The notes: generated by a model not told the origin, from the sequence alone. DNA of 6,404 bases from Bacillota bacterium (GCA_023457875.1 JAEXBC010000519.1:1-6404); one strand, 5' to 3'. Positions 1 to 6,003 are shown, counted from the first letter of the stretch. Numbers and translations are program-made.

Positions 1-72
1 AGAAAGATGCTTAATTATCGTACACCTGAGGAACTATTTGAGAATGAATTGGATGCTATATATGCTGTATAA
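1..72 (+). CDS. IS30-family transposase, C-terminal fragment (cut by window edge)
   Basis: The first base opens a reading frame that runs 23 codons to TAA at 70-72, giving a tail that reads RKMLNYRTPEELFENELDAI followed by YAV. This matches the usual end of IS30-type DDE transposases, where a short basic stretch and an aromatic residue precede a TPEELF-like motif and a final helix (known family pattern; recognised by eye). The catalytic DDE core and the helix-turn-helix lie upstream of the window. The protein would act on the ends of its own element in a cut-and-paste or circle-type reaction. Nothing shows whether the whole gene is intact. It points toward the 3' end of the minus-strand ABC operon. 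Confidence 0.72.
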   Translation, partial: RKMLNYRTPEELFENELDAIYAV

Positions 73-125
73 ATATTGTGGTGAAATAAAAAACACAATT
101 AGTTCAACTTGTTATTGCAATTTAG
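1..125 (+). mobile_element. Right end of an IS30-family insertion sequence
   Basis: The transposase tail (1-72) is followed by about 50 bases of AT-rich non-coding DNA. The probable terminal inverted repeat lies near 104-125, around the sequence TTGTTATTGCAATTTAGG. IS30 elements normally end shortly after the transposase stop codon, which fits. The exact boundary is a guess because the left end and the target duplication are outside the window. The element ends roughly 27 bases from the stop codon of the neighbouring permease gene, so insertion took place just behind that operon. Confidence 0.5.
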
Positions 126-151
126 GTATAAAACTTTTTTCTATTAAGCTC

Positions 152-910
152 CTATTCTAAATTAAGATGCTTATTTAAAATATAATTCACTAGCCAGAAT
201 AAAACGCCTGCAAACACAACAAACCAAATGGTAGTAAGCACACAAGTACTATTTTTACTGAGAACAAGATTCATGCTTGTGATGAGCTTATATACTCCCT
301 CTGTAATGATTTCTATTACGACAATTTCTACAAAAAACATGACAAAGGAAATAATCCCTCTATGTTTAATAAAAATTGGCAACTGTGCTGCCGCTAATGC
401 TAAATAGATAATAAGTACACTCATCGCATAAATGGAAATAAGTAATATGGGCGCACATATGATTTCAACTAAATATCCTTCTGCAATGTATCTTCCAAGT
501 GCCTGAAAGAATTCAGGAATTTCAAAAAACAATTCTTTTAATATATGAAGTTCTCCTGATATAACGAGTGCAGCGATAAACGCAATAATTCCGCTTAACA
601 TGGACCATATAAAAGATACAATGAGTTTCGATGTAATTAAGTGATGCGTCTTCACCGGCAAAGTAAACATCAAATAACCTTCATCACCTAATAAATTTTT
701 GTTAAATCGATCTACCAGAACAGTAAACGTTAAAATTCCTAATGCAATAAATAACCCAGATAACACTAAACTTGAAACAGTCTTACCTAAATCAAAATTC
801 CCCATATCTGTTATTCTAAAGAAAGCGCTTACCAAAACAAGTGCTACATATAAGGGCAAAAATTTTCTTGCTGTTGCTTTAAATTCATATTTCATTAATT
901 TCCTTAGCAT
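152..910 (-). CDS. ABC-2-type transporter permease, YtrA-regulated operon
   Basis: A 252-residue integral membrane protein, the channel half of an ABC transporter working with the ATPase encoded just upstream. About six hydrophobic segments are visible, near residues 17-33, 45-67, 97-118, 146-175, 186-210 and 223-246. The motif DEGYLMFTLP at 76-85 and the start MLRKLMKYE are typical of a clostridial ABC-2 permease family found beside GntR/YtrA regulators (family knowledge). The ATG at 908-910 is chosen because AGGGAGGT (917-924) stands 6 bases before it; a second ATG five codons on (MKYEF) lacks such a site. The gene overlaps the end of the ATPase gene by 7 bases, so the two are translationally coupled. 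The substrate is unknown; relatives are tied to antibiotic or cell-envelope stress. No convincing terminator follows, and an IS30 end lies directly behind. Confidence 0.88.
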   Translation of the reverse strand: MLRKLMKYEFKATARKFLPLYVALVLVSAFFRITDMGNFDLGKTVSSLVLSGLFIALGILTFTVLVDRFNKNLLGDEGYLMFTLPVKTHHLITSKLIVSFIWSMLSGIIAFIAALVISGELHILKELFFEIPEFFQALGRYIAEGYLVEIICAPILLISIYAMSVLIIYLALAAAQLPIFIKHRGIISFVMFFVEIVVIEIITEGVYKLITSMNLVLSKNSTCVLTTIWFVVFAGVLFWLVNYILNKHLNLE

Positions 911-1602
911 ACAAATACCTCCCTAAATAAGGCATCGATGGACTTTCCTTTTTCTTCTCTTATTTCATCTACGTTACCTTGTAAGATCACTTCACCTTGA
1001 GATAGGAAAATAACCTCATCACATATACTCTCAATCTCTTGAATAAGGTGTGTAGCAATTAGGATGGAACTTGTTTCGGAATAATTTTTAATAATTGTTC
1101 GAATAATATAATCCCTAGCAGCTGGGTCAACTCCACCTATTGGCTCATCTAGAATATAGAGTTCTGCACGACGTGACATAACCAAAATAAGCTGTACCTT
1201 TTCCTTTGTTCCTTTTGACATGGTTTTTAATTTATCATCTTTATTGATTTTTAACTGTTCAAGCATATCTAAGGCTCTATTCATGTCAAAATCGCTATAG
1301 AAATCACTAAAAAAGTTAAGTAGATCACTAACTGTCATCCAGTTATTAAGGTAAGTTCTCTCTGGCAAATAAGCTATCTTTTTCTTAGTATCTATACTTG
1401 GCTTACTTCCACTAATCGTAATTACCCCATCAGTAGGCTCAAGTAGTCCATTAATCATTTTTATTAACGTACTTTTACCACTTCCATTGGGCCCCAATAG
1501 TCCAACAATTTTTCCTTGTGGCACTGTAATGGTTACATTTTTTAGTGCCTCTTTATGAGCGTATTGCTTGCTTACCTTTTCTAACTTCAAAAGCTCACTC
1601 AT
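904..1602 (-). CDS. ABC transporter ATP-binding protein
   Basis: A 232-residue cytoplasmic ATPase with all main ABC motifs: Walker A GPNGSGKST (37-45), a LPE-type Q-loop region (79-81) where the usual glutamine is absent, signature MSKGTKEK (128-135) in place of LSGGQ, Walker B YILDEP (149-154), D-loop GGVDP (156-160) and the switch histidine H185. The SKGTKEK signature and missing Q-loop glutamine are usual in the YtrB-like branch, so they are not signs of decay. It drives the permease whose gene overlaps it by 7 bases. AAAGGAGG at 1610-1617, 7 bases before the ATG, supports the start. The gene is second in the operon, 119 bases after the repressor gene; that gap holds no terminator that I can see and no clear second promoter. 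Confidence 0.93.
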   Translation of the reverse strand: MSELLKLEKVSKQYAHKEALKNVTITVPQGKIVGLLGPNGSGKSTLIKMINGLLEPTDGVITISGSKPSIDTKKKIAYLPERTYLNNWMTVSDLLNFFSDFYSDFDMNRALDMLEQLKINKDDKLKTMSKGTKEKVQLILVMSRRAELYILDEPIGGVDPAARDYIIRTIIKNYSETSSILIATHLIQEIESICDEVIFLSQGEVILQGNVDEIREEKGKSIDALFREVFVC

Positions 1603-1721
1603 TCTATATCCTCCTTTAATATATCCTCAATATCATTTTAATTATTTATTTTTCCTGTTTCTATCAAGTATCCTATTACGCTTAAATAAAACTTCTTATT
1701 TCTTTCTAATCATCTTCCACA

Positions 1722-2108
1722 CTAATTAGTAGACACTTCTTCTTGATTGTTTTTTAGACTTCTTTCAATTAATGTCAGTAGCTCATTTTTTGTATAGCCT
1801 AGCTGTAATAATGCTGCTGTCACTTCATTAATCTTAGCGGTTGCATATTCACTTCTCATACTTTTTATATGTTCCATATTGTCTGTTACAAAACGCCCAC
1901 TGGTTCTTTGACTATACACTAAATTTTCTCTTTCAATTTCTTGTAAAGCTCTTTGCATAGTATTTGGATTCACCCCTGCTTCCTCTGCTAAATCCCTCAC
2001 GGAATTCAATTTGCTACCTGCAGCTAATTGTCCTGAAATAATTTTTAACTTTAAAGACTCTACTAACTGAATATAAATGGGTTTATTACTATCAAACTCC
2101 CATGACAT
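1722..2108 (-). CDS. GntR-family repressor, YtrA subfamily
   Basis: A 128-residue DNA-binding protein. Residues 8-75 form a GntR winged helix: the start of the domain reads KPIYIQLVESLK (9-20), the helix-turn-helix includes SVRDLAEEAGVNPNTMQRAL (36-55), and the wing carries the conserved TSGRFV (69-74). Only about 50 residues follow, with two predicted helices (roughly 79-100 and 107-119). That short tail is diagnostic of the YtrA subfamily, which dimerises but lacks a large ligand domain. AAGGAGGT (2115-2122) lies 6 bases before the ATG. It heads the operon with the ATPase and permease genes and most likely represses it, since a symmetric site overlaps the expected transcription start just upstream. 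The inducing signal is unknown; in relatives it is cell-wall-active compounds. Confidence 0.92.
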   Translation of the reverse strand: MSWEFDSNKPIYIQLVESLKLKIISGQLAAGSKLNSVRDLAEEAGVNPNTMQRALQEIERENLVYSQRTSGRFVTDNMEHIKSMRSEYATAKINEVTAALLQLGYTKNELLTLIERSLKNNQEEVSTN

Positions 2109-2124
2109 TACATTACCTCCTTAA

Positions 2125-2144
2125 TGTATTAATTACCTAATACA
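2125..2144. promoter_or_regulatory. Operator: perfect inverted repeat for the GntR/YtrA regulator
   Basis: TGTATTA (2125-2131) and TAATACA (2138-2144) are perfect 7-bp inverted arms around a 6-bp spacer. The site begins immediately after the -10 box of the minus-strand promoter and covers the predicted transcription start, so a bound dimer would block initiation. It also ends close to the ribosome binding site at 2115-2122. A symmetric site next to the regulator's own gene is expected for GntR proteins; binding itself is inferred. Confidence 0.75.
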
Positions 2145-2173
2145 ATAATATACGCTTACAAACCCATTGTCAA
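2145..2173 (-). promoter_or_regulatory. Sigma-A-type promoter of the GntR/ABC operon
   Basis: On the minus strand a perfect -35 box TTGACA (2173-2168) is followed after 17 bases by TATTAT (2150-2145), five of six matches to TATAAT. Transcription should start near 2138, inside the inverted-repeat operator, leaving a leader of about 30 nucleotides before the regulator's ATG. The strong match suggests high output when the repressor is released. Confidence 0.78.
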
Positions 2174-2290
2174 TACAATTTTTGATTTTTTTAATTTTAT
2201 TCTATTGTTCTATTATTTAAATGAATAGTTATATCCATTACATACCTTATCCATCAACTATCTTCCTTATAAATTTCTAAGACGAAAAAA

Positions 2291-2439
2291 GAGACTGTCA
2301 CGAAATTAATAATTATAAGTCCTGAATGAATAAAAGAGCGATAAAGCTAGAATCCGAATTAGCTTTATTGCTCTTTTTAAGTGTTTGTAAAGTTGCTTAT
2401 TCATTTTTATAAGCTATCTATGCATTTTGAGACAGCTCC
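2291..2439. mobile_element. MITE-like non-coding element with terminal inverted repeats
   Basis: The left end GAGACTGTCACGAAAT (2291-2306) and the right end ATTTTGAGACAGCTCC (2424-2439) are imperfect inverted repeats: 11 of 16 positions match, with CTGTC and AAAT conserved. Inside, AATGAATAA (2325-2333) pairs with TTATTCATT (2397-2405), TTATAA (2313-2318) pairs with TTATAA (2407-2412), and a long central hairpin occupies 2332-2377. Almost the whole element could fold as one branched structure. There is no coding potential. Ends of the form GACTGTC...AAAT resemble those of IS1182-like elements of Firmicutes, so a miniature derivative moved in trans is plausible, but that parent is an inference. 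No target duplication is evident. It lies 21 bases beyond the stop codon of the phosphoesterase gene. Confidence 0.6.
2332..2378 (-). terminator. Long hairpin inside the MITE-like element, possible bidirectional terminator
   Basis: Arms 2332-2349 and 2360-2377 (AAAAGAGCGATAAAGCTA against its complement) form an 18-bp stem with one non-Watson-Crick position (2340/2369: G-U in a plus-strand RNA, C-A in a minus-strand RNA) and a 10-base loop. T runs follow the GC-containing core on both strands. Read on the minus strand it sits about 85 bases past the phosphoesterase stop codon and is the only candidate terminator there. Whether it terminates in life is not shown. Confidence 0.5.
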
Positions 2440-2460
2440 TTCAATATTTAAGCTAAAACC

Positions 2461-3612
2461 TTATTTTAGTTCTGGCATACTATAGGTCACTTGGTATTTA
2501 TTAAGTAATTCTTCTATACGATATAACTCTCCTCCTGTTAGTTGTTTTAAGAAACCCTCCTTGCCATAATGATAGATGCCATATGAAGGTGTCAAACAAC
2601 TTATATTGTCTTGAAAAGATATTTCAAACCATTTAAGCCTTCCAGAAGGTAATAATCTATTTTCTAACACCAACTTTGCTACCTCGCTATTAATTTCTCC
2701 AATATACCACTCCTGCTCTGTGTCTTCTGTCCTCTTAATATTACGGCATTTGAGATGATACAACAGTTCGGAAATAATTTGCTTTTCATGTGACCAACAA
2801 CCAATGCAAATATATTTACTTTTCTGAAGCGCTATTTTTAAAATATAGCTGACTATTTCATGATCTATATACTGATTTTTCTTTCGGGAATCAGCCCGAA
2901 TATAGAGTAGGGTTGTTTTGAGTTCTTGTAGATATATATCATCCTGTTTTTCTACTTGGGGCAATAAATCCTCTTTTACCTTTTGTACCGTTACCTTGTT
3001 CGGCGGAGAACTTATGTTTCTAAAACTTATACTAGGCTCCCCATCACTAAAATCAAGCATAGCAAATGTTCCTTGGCTTGTTGTTTCTTTAAGGGCTCCT
3101 GGGTCAATCACTTTGCTATTAACAAATATATCGTGGTTATGTGTGAGCTGCAGTTTGTGGCTCCCACCATGGCATATATACTCATACTTCATTTCTAATA
3201 ATTCTGCTTTTGTCGTATGTGCCGCAAGTTGTAAAACATCTGCCCACCCATTGGTATGACACATCAATATATTTCTTTTATTAACGCTAATACTCTTTAT
3301 ACTAGGCATTTGCTTTAACGTATTAAGTCGTACAACCCCCAATTTATTTCTAAGCCACTCTCCCTGTGCAATCCCCTCTTTGCACTTTGTCAGATGAAAT
3401 AAACTATCTTCATCATAGCCTCTAATATTAATAAACCGTTTGTCACTTGTTATCTTATCAAAGACCTCACAAGGGTTTTGACCATTACTAATATAATCCC
3501 CTAAATTTAAAACTCTCTCAATTTTTTCAGCTTCTACATATTCTAAAAATGCATTTAGCATATCTAGGCTAGCGTGAAGGTCTGAGATAATCGCAATTTT
3601 TTTAGCTTTCAT
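2461..3612 (-). CDS. Calcineurin-like metallophosphoesterase with altered metal motifs and unknown C-terminal domain
   Basis: A 383-residue, probably cytoplasmic protein. Residues ~4-200 follow the phosphoesterase fold of the YfcE/MJ0936 type: motif I DLH (D11, H13), motif II GDYISNG (D39), motif III RGYDED (64-69), motif IV CHTNG (H119), motif V HGGSH (148-152), then VIDPGAL (168-174), equivalent to the usual N-PGS stretch. Family members normally have GNH(D/E) at motif III and GHTH at motif V. Here the asparagine is Y66 and the first motif-V histidine is G150, so second-metal ligands look changed while first-metal ligands (D11, H13, D39, H152) remain. Residues ~230-383 match no domain I recognise; they include CIGCWSHEKQ (near 270) and many aromatic residues. 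No signal peptide or membrane segment. AAGGAGGT (3623-3630), 10 bases before the ATG, supports the start. The substrate cannot be predicted. Confidence 0.83.
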   Translation of the reverse strand: MKAKKIAIISDLHASLDMLNAFLEYVEAEKIERVLNLGDYISNGQNPCEVFDKITSDKRFINIRGYDEDSLFHLTKCKEGIAQGEWLRNKLGVVRLNTLKQMPSIKSISVNKRNILMCHTNGWADVLQLAAHTTKAELLEMKYEYICHGGSHKLQLTHNHDIFVNSKVIDPGALKETTSQGTFAMLDFSDGEPSISFRNISSPPNKVTVQKVKEDLLPQVEKQDDIYLQELKTTLLYIRADSRKKNQYIDHEIVSYILKIALQKSKYICIGCWSHEKQIISELLYHLKCRNIKRTEDTEQEWYIGEINSEVAKLVLENRLLPSGRLKWFEISFQDNISCLTPSYGIYHYGKEGFLKQLTGGELYRIEELLNKYQVTYSMPELK

Positions 3613-3900
3613 TAGAGGCGATACCTCCTTATGTCTATTTCTTTATTTATTTCCATCTCATTACTTATTTTTATATCAACTTCTCTTTCAATCTCTATCT
3701 TTATATGATTTCTTCTTTATATTTTGTTCTCTGTATTTATTCCATTTCTATTTTTATTTCAATTTCTGTATTTATTTAATTTCTGTATTTATTCAATTTC
3801 TTCTTCTATTTTGATTTCTGCTTTATTTAATCTCTTCTTCTATCTCAATCTGTGTATTTGTTGATATCTGTTTCTATTTCAATCTCTTTCTTCATCCGTA
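3613..3900 (-). repeat. Degenerate purine-rich tandem repeat forming the phosphoesterase leader
   Basis: From the ribosome binding site outward, about 290 bases are roughly three-quarters pyrimidine and nearly free of G on the plus strand, hence purine-rich and C-poor in the mRNA. They are built from related short units: AATTTCTGTATTTATTY occurs twice in tandem (3761-3777 and 3778-3794), its core CTGTATTTATT recurs at 3731-3741, and a longer unit containing CTTCTTCTAT occurs twice around 3799-3850. Stop codons interrupt the frames I checked, so it is not coding. Such an RNA would be little structured. No promoter for the phosphoesterase gene could be recognised in or beyond it. Confidence 0.7.
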
Positions 3901-3949
3901 GTTTATTTCGTCATTCTACCATTTTTATTAATAGTATATGGATTGATTG

Positions 3950-3980
3950 TTGATACTTTTCTAATATTTTATTATATAAT
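3950..3980 (+). promoter_or_regulatory. Probable promoter of the membrane protein / SseB-like cluster
   Basis: TTGATA (3950-3955) is followed by TATAAT (3975-3980) after 19 bases, or by TATATA (3973-3978) after 17. Transcription would begin near 3987, about 60 bases before the first ATG. The -10 box is also the left part of a perfect inverted repeat, TATAATT-T-AATTATA (3975-3989), which could be an operator but may be chance in AT-rich DNA. Confidence 0.45.
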
Positions 3981-4046
3981 TTAATTATACGTACATTTAT
4001 GCTATTATATTGTTATATGTTTTTACTTTTATTTTGGGAGGTTATC

Positions 4047-4427
4047 ATGAATTATCAACTAAAAGGAAAAAGGCTTCTGTTATGTATAAGTGGTTTTATT
4101 ATTTTGGCAGATATCATATATACTATTTTTTGCATTTATAATCTTCTATCTTTAGACACTTCCATTTTGGGCTTAACCCTTACAAACAGTTTTTTTCGTA
4201 TTTTGGTAGAAGTTGCTTTGGTTGTTTTCTGCTACAGAGGTAACATTTGTGCAAAATGGATTTTATCAGTAATCATGATTGCTCTTAGTTCTTTCTTGCT
4301 ACTCCAATTCGCTGGAACTTCTTCACTTTTCATGTTAATTATAGGTTTAATTTTTCTCTTTAGTGCTGCTCTACTATTCACTTCTCCGTCAATTAAGGCT
4401 TTTATGAATAGTCAACGTGCAAAATAG
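4047..4427 (+). CDS. Small four-helix membrane protein of unknown function
   Basis: A 126-residue protein with about four membrane segments near residues 9-32, 44-63, 69-88 and 92-112, and a short basic C-terminus ending SQRAK. The loop between segments two and three, CYRGNICAKW (62-71), resembles the YRGNxxAKW loop of small uncharacterised Firmicute membrane proteins; that resemblance is from memory and weak. The start is ATG 4047 because GGGAGGT (4036-4042) lies just before it. An in-frame upstream ATG at 3999 would add 16 hydrophobic residues translated across that ribosome binding site, so it is rejected. It is first of three plus-strand genes; 62 bases separate it from the SseB-like gene. 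Function unknown. Confidence 0.78.
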   Translation: MNYQLKGKRLLLCISGFIILADIIYTIFCIYNLLSLDTSILGLTLTNSFFRILVEVALVVFCYRGNICAKWILSVIMIALSSFLLLQFAGTSSLFMLIIGLIFLFSAALLFTSPSIKAFMNSQRAK

Positions 4428-4437
4428 CTTTTTGCGC

Positions 4438-4465
4438 TTGATTGTGCTATGATAAGTATTATAAT
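4438..4465 (+). promoter_or_regulatory. Possible internal promoter before the SseB-like gene
   Basis: TTGATT (4438-4443) and a perfect TATAAT (4460-4465) are 16 bases apart, and transcription would start about 18 bases before the ATG at 4490. The 62-base gap holds no terminator, so the gene could be read both from here and from the promoter upstream of the first membrane gene. Confidence 0.5.
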
Positions 4466-4489
4466 CTACTCTAAAAAAGGGGAATTTCT

Positions 4490-4999
4490 ATGTACAACTT
4501 TTATAATTTAAACCATGATCAATTGCAATCAGAGAATGCTAATTACGCTGTGGTAGATGTTAATGTGCCCCTTGACAACATTGATTTTTACCAACTTTTT
4601 GAGACTTATATGAATGATCCTTCAGAAGCTAATCAAGATCAGTTGGGACTTTATTTAAATAAAATCAATTATCTTATTGGCTTTTTCCCAAATTCTAAAG
4701 ACGAATATACACCTGAGCAAACAACACTTACTATCAAGAGCCAAGATGACCTTAACCTGCTTATTTGCTCTAATGAAGATAGAGAGGTATTCTTACCTTG
4801 TTTTATTAGTACAAAAGAACTAAGAGCTTGGTGCAAAGAACCAGTATATACCCTTTCAGTTCCTGCTGCTTGGCTTTGGAAATTTGTATTGTCTCAAAAT
4901 AATTATAAAGGTATCATTTTTAATCCTGGTAGTATAGGTTGGTCTATCACTTTAGAGCATATTCAATCCTTATTGGATGATATTAATCAGCAAAAATGA
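4490..4999 (+). CDS. SseB-like domain protein
   Basis: A 169-residue soluble, acidic protein without signal peptide or membrane segment. The second half has the SseB N-terminal-type pattern: a strand-rich FLPCFISTKELRAWCKEP (101-118), then a helix near 124-135, and the hallmark GIIFNPGSIGWSITLEHIQS (141-160), where a hydrophobic strand runs into NPG/NPF and is followed by a final helix. In Escherichia coli the founding protein is linked to enhanced serine sensitivity; in Gram-positives the domain appears in varied settings, often linked to secretion or immunity genes, with no known catalytic activity. The first 95 residues are more divergent. AAGGGGAA (4477-4484) lies before the ATG. Its neighbours on both sides encode small membrane proteins, the downstream one 21 bases away, which suggests joint action at the membrane (inference). 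Confidence 0.68.
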   Translation: MYNFYNLNHDQLQSENANYAVVDVNVPLDNIDFYQLFETYMNDPSEANQDQLGLYLNKINYLIGFFPNSKDEYTPEQTTLTIKSQDDLNLLICSNEDREVFLPCFISTKELRAWCKEPVYTLSVPAAWLWKFVLSQNNYKGIIFNPGSIGWSITLEHIQSLLDDINQQK

Positions 5000-5020
5000 T
5001 AATGAACATTGGTGGTCTTT

Positions 5021-5404
5021 ATGAAATCTAATAATTTATCTGGAAAATTTTTACTTTACAGCTTATGGTTAGAACTTATATTACTTTGTGTATCTTTTTA
5101 TATTTTTTCTTCCAAGCTATTCTTTTTTCCGTGGTATTTTCGATTATCTACCTATACACTATTATATGTCTTAATATTGTTGGTACTACAATTTGTGATA
5201 TTCATTTACTCCTGGTCTATGTATGAGCGACAATCTATTTTTAAATCCCTTCGGAGGATTTGTCTTCTTCATCTTCTCATGCTTATGGTCATGTTTATGT
5301 CATGTATACTTAGCGTGGACTGGTTTAACTTTTCAGCAATATTGTCAAGCGCTATGGTATGTATCCTTATTGTATATACTATTAAAACATATATTTGTAA
5401 GTAA
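5021..5404 (+). CDS. Small hydrophobic membrane protein of unknown function
   Basis: A 127-residue protein with about four hydrophobic segments near residues 9-30, 44-66, 79-98 and 104-123. A charged loop YERQSIFKSLRR (68-79) separates segments two and three; by the positive-inside rule it should face the cytoplasm. I recognise no family. The ATG at 5021 is preferred because GGTGGT (5011-5016) can serve as a ribosome binding site; a TTG at 5009 in the same frame would lie on top of that site and has none of its own. It starts 21 bases after the SseB-like stop codon, so the two are probably cotranscribed. Transcription should end at the large hairpin at 5475-5517. Confidence 0.72.
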   Translation: MKSNNLSGKFLLYSLWLELILLCVSFYIFSSKLFFFPWYFRLSTYTLLYVLILLVLQFVIFIYSWSMYERQSIFKSLRRICLLHLLMLMVMFMSCILSVDWFNFSAILSSAMVCILIVYTIKTYICK

Positions 5405-5474
5405 TCTTCCTATCTAGCCATATGCTTTTTAGAAGAGCTTCTGAGATAAGGATTGATCTACATCATACCAATAC

Positions 5475-5517
5475 AAAAGCACGGGTGGGGCCACTGTTGG
5501 CTCCCACCCGTGCTTTT
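5475..5517. terminator. GC-rich bidirectional terminator between convergent genes
   Basis: AAAAGCACGGGTGGG (5475-5489) pairs perfectly with 5503-5517. A further four pairs (5490-5493 with 5498-5501) continue the stem past one bulged T at 5502, closing a 4-base loop: 19 pairs in all. The core is far richer in G+C than its surroundings. The A run at one base and T run at the other give a U tract on either strand. It lies about 70 bases after the plus-strand cluster and about 85 bases after the GtrA-family gene on the minus strand, so it probably serves both. The remainder of 5405-5601 shows no gene I would support. Confidence 0.85.
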
Positions 5518-5601
5518 GCGTATCTGATTAACTTTTTTAAAATGTTTTTTATTCTATATTTCCTTTTGGTATACCTTGCCTGCTATATGCCCATTATCAT
5601 A

Positions 5602-5994
5602 CTAAGACTTCTTAATAAATACAAAACATTTTACTATTAAAAAGGTGGCTGGAACGCCAATCATGGCTGCTACTGCATATGCTATAAATTTGTGCATCCC
5701 TAATACCGTTACAATGATATAAACTGTAGTTAATTGTATCAAAAAATTTGGAATCGTAGAAATGGCAAACTTAATAAGTTTATGTGCCGATAGCTTTTCT
5801 TTAAAGGTAAATGTACTATTAAGTACATAGGATACGATGATTCCTGTGGCATAGCCTAAAATAAATGAGGCTATATCATTTAGTAGCATCGAATAGATTA
5901 TAGAAAATCCTGCGCCACTTAATGTATTGATACATCCAATTACAATGAAGATGATAAATTCTTTACTAAGCAGCATTGCCTTTAACTTGTCCAT
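5602..5994 (-). CDS. GtrA-family membrane protein
   Basis: A 130-residue protein with four membrane segments near residues 12-35, 41-59, 74-98 and 102-125. GtrA hallmarks are visible: the N-terminal FIVIGCINT (16-24), the stretch GYATGIIVSYVLNSTFTF (47-64) with the conserved asparagine and TF, and a basic end. Length and layout are those of the whole family. GtrA-type proteins are thought to help move or present polyprenyl-linked sugars across the cytoplasmic membrane for cell-surface glycosylation. Their usual partner, a GtrB-like glycosyltransferase, is not in this window, so the gene stands alone here. AAGAGGT (6001-6007) lies 6 bases before the ATG. Its leader contains tandem repeats that reach this site. 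Confidence 0.9.
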   Translation of the reverse strand: MDKLKAMLLSKEFIIFIVIGCINTLSGAGFSIIYSMLLNDIASFILGYATGIIVSYVLNSTFTFKEKLSAHKLIKFAISTIPNFLIQLTTVYIIVTVLGMHKFIAYAVAAMIGVPATFLIVKCFVFIKKS

Positions 5995-6003
5995 TTATTT
6001 ACC

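Noticed and set aside
699..926. 75-codon plus-strand open frame
   Set aside because: It lies opposite the permease gene, which has clear family motifs and a good ribosome binding site. The plus-strand product has no recognisable features.
1603..1721. Second promoter between the regulator and ATPase genes
   Set aside because: A TTGATA at 1667-1662 on the minus strand has only a poor -10 match (TAATTA) at the right distance, so it is too weak to list.
2918..3259. Plus-strand open frames of 113 and 71 codons inside the phosphoesterase gene
   Set aside because: Both are antisense to conserved phosphoesterase motifs. Their Cys/Ser/Leu-rich composition is what antisense reading of such a gene gives.
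3613..3900. Repeats considered as a CRISPR array
   Set aside because: Units are short, degenerate and contiguous, with no constant-length unique spacers and no cas genes.
3999..4046. Upstream in-frame start for the first membrane protein
   Set aside because: The ribosome binding site GGGAGGT (4036-4042) would lie inside the coding part, and no such site precedes ATG 3999.
5223..5417. 64-codon plus-strand frame inside the second small membrane gene
   Set aside because: It overlaps almost wholly, in another frame, with a gene that has a better ribosome binding site and sits in an operon. Its hydrophobic nature is a shadow of that gene.
5422..5640. 72-codon plus-strand frame across the convergent terminator
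   Set aside because: There is no ribosome binding site, the frame runs through the GC-rich terminator hairpin and it ends inside the antisense of the GtrA-family gene.
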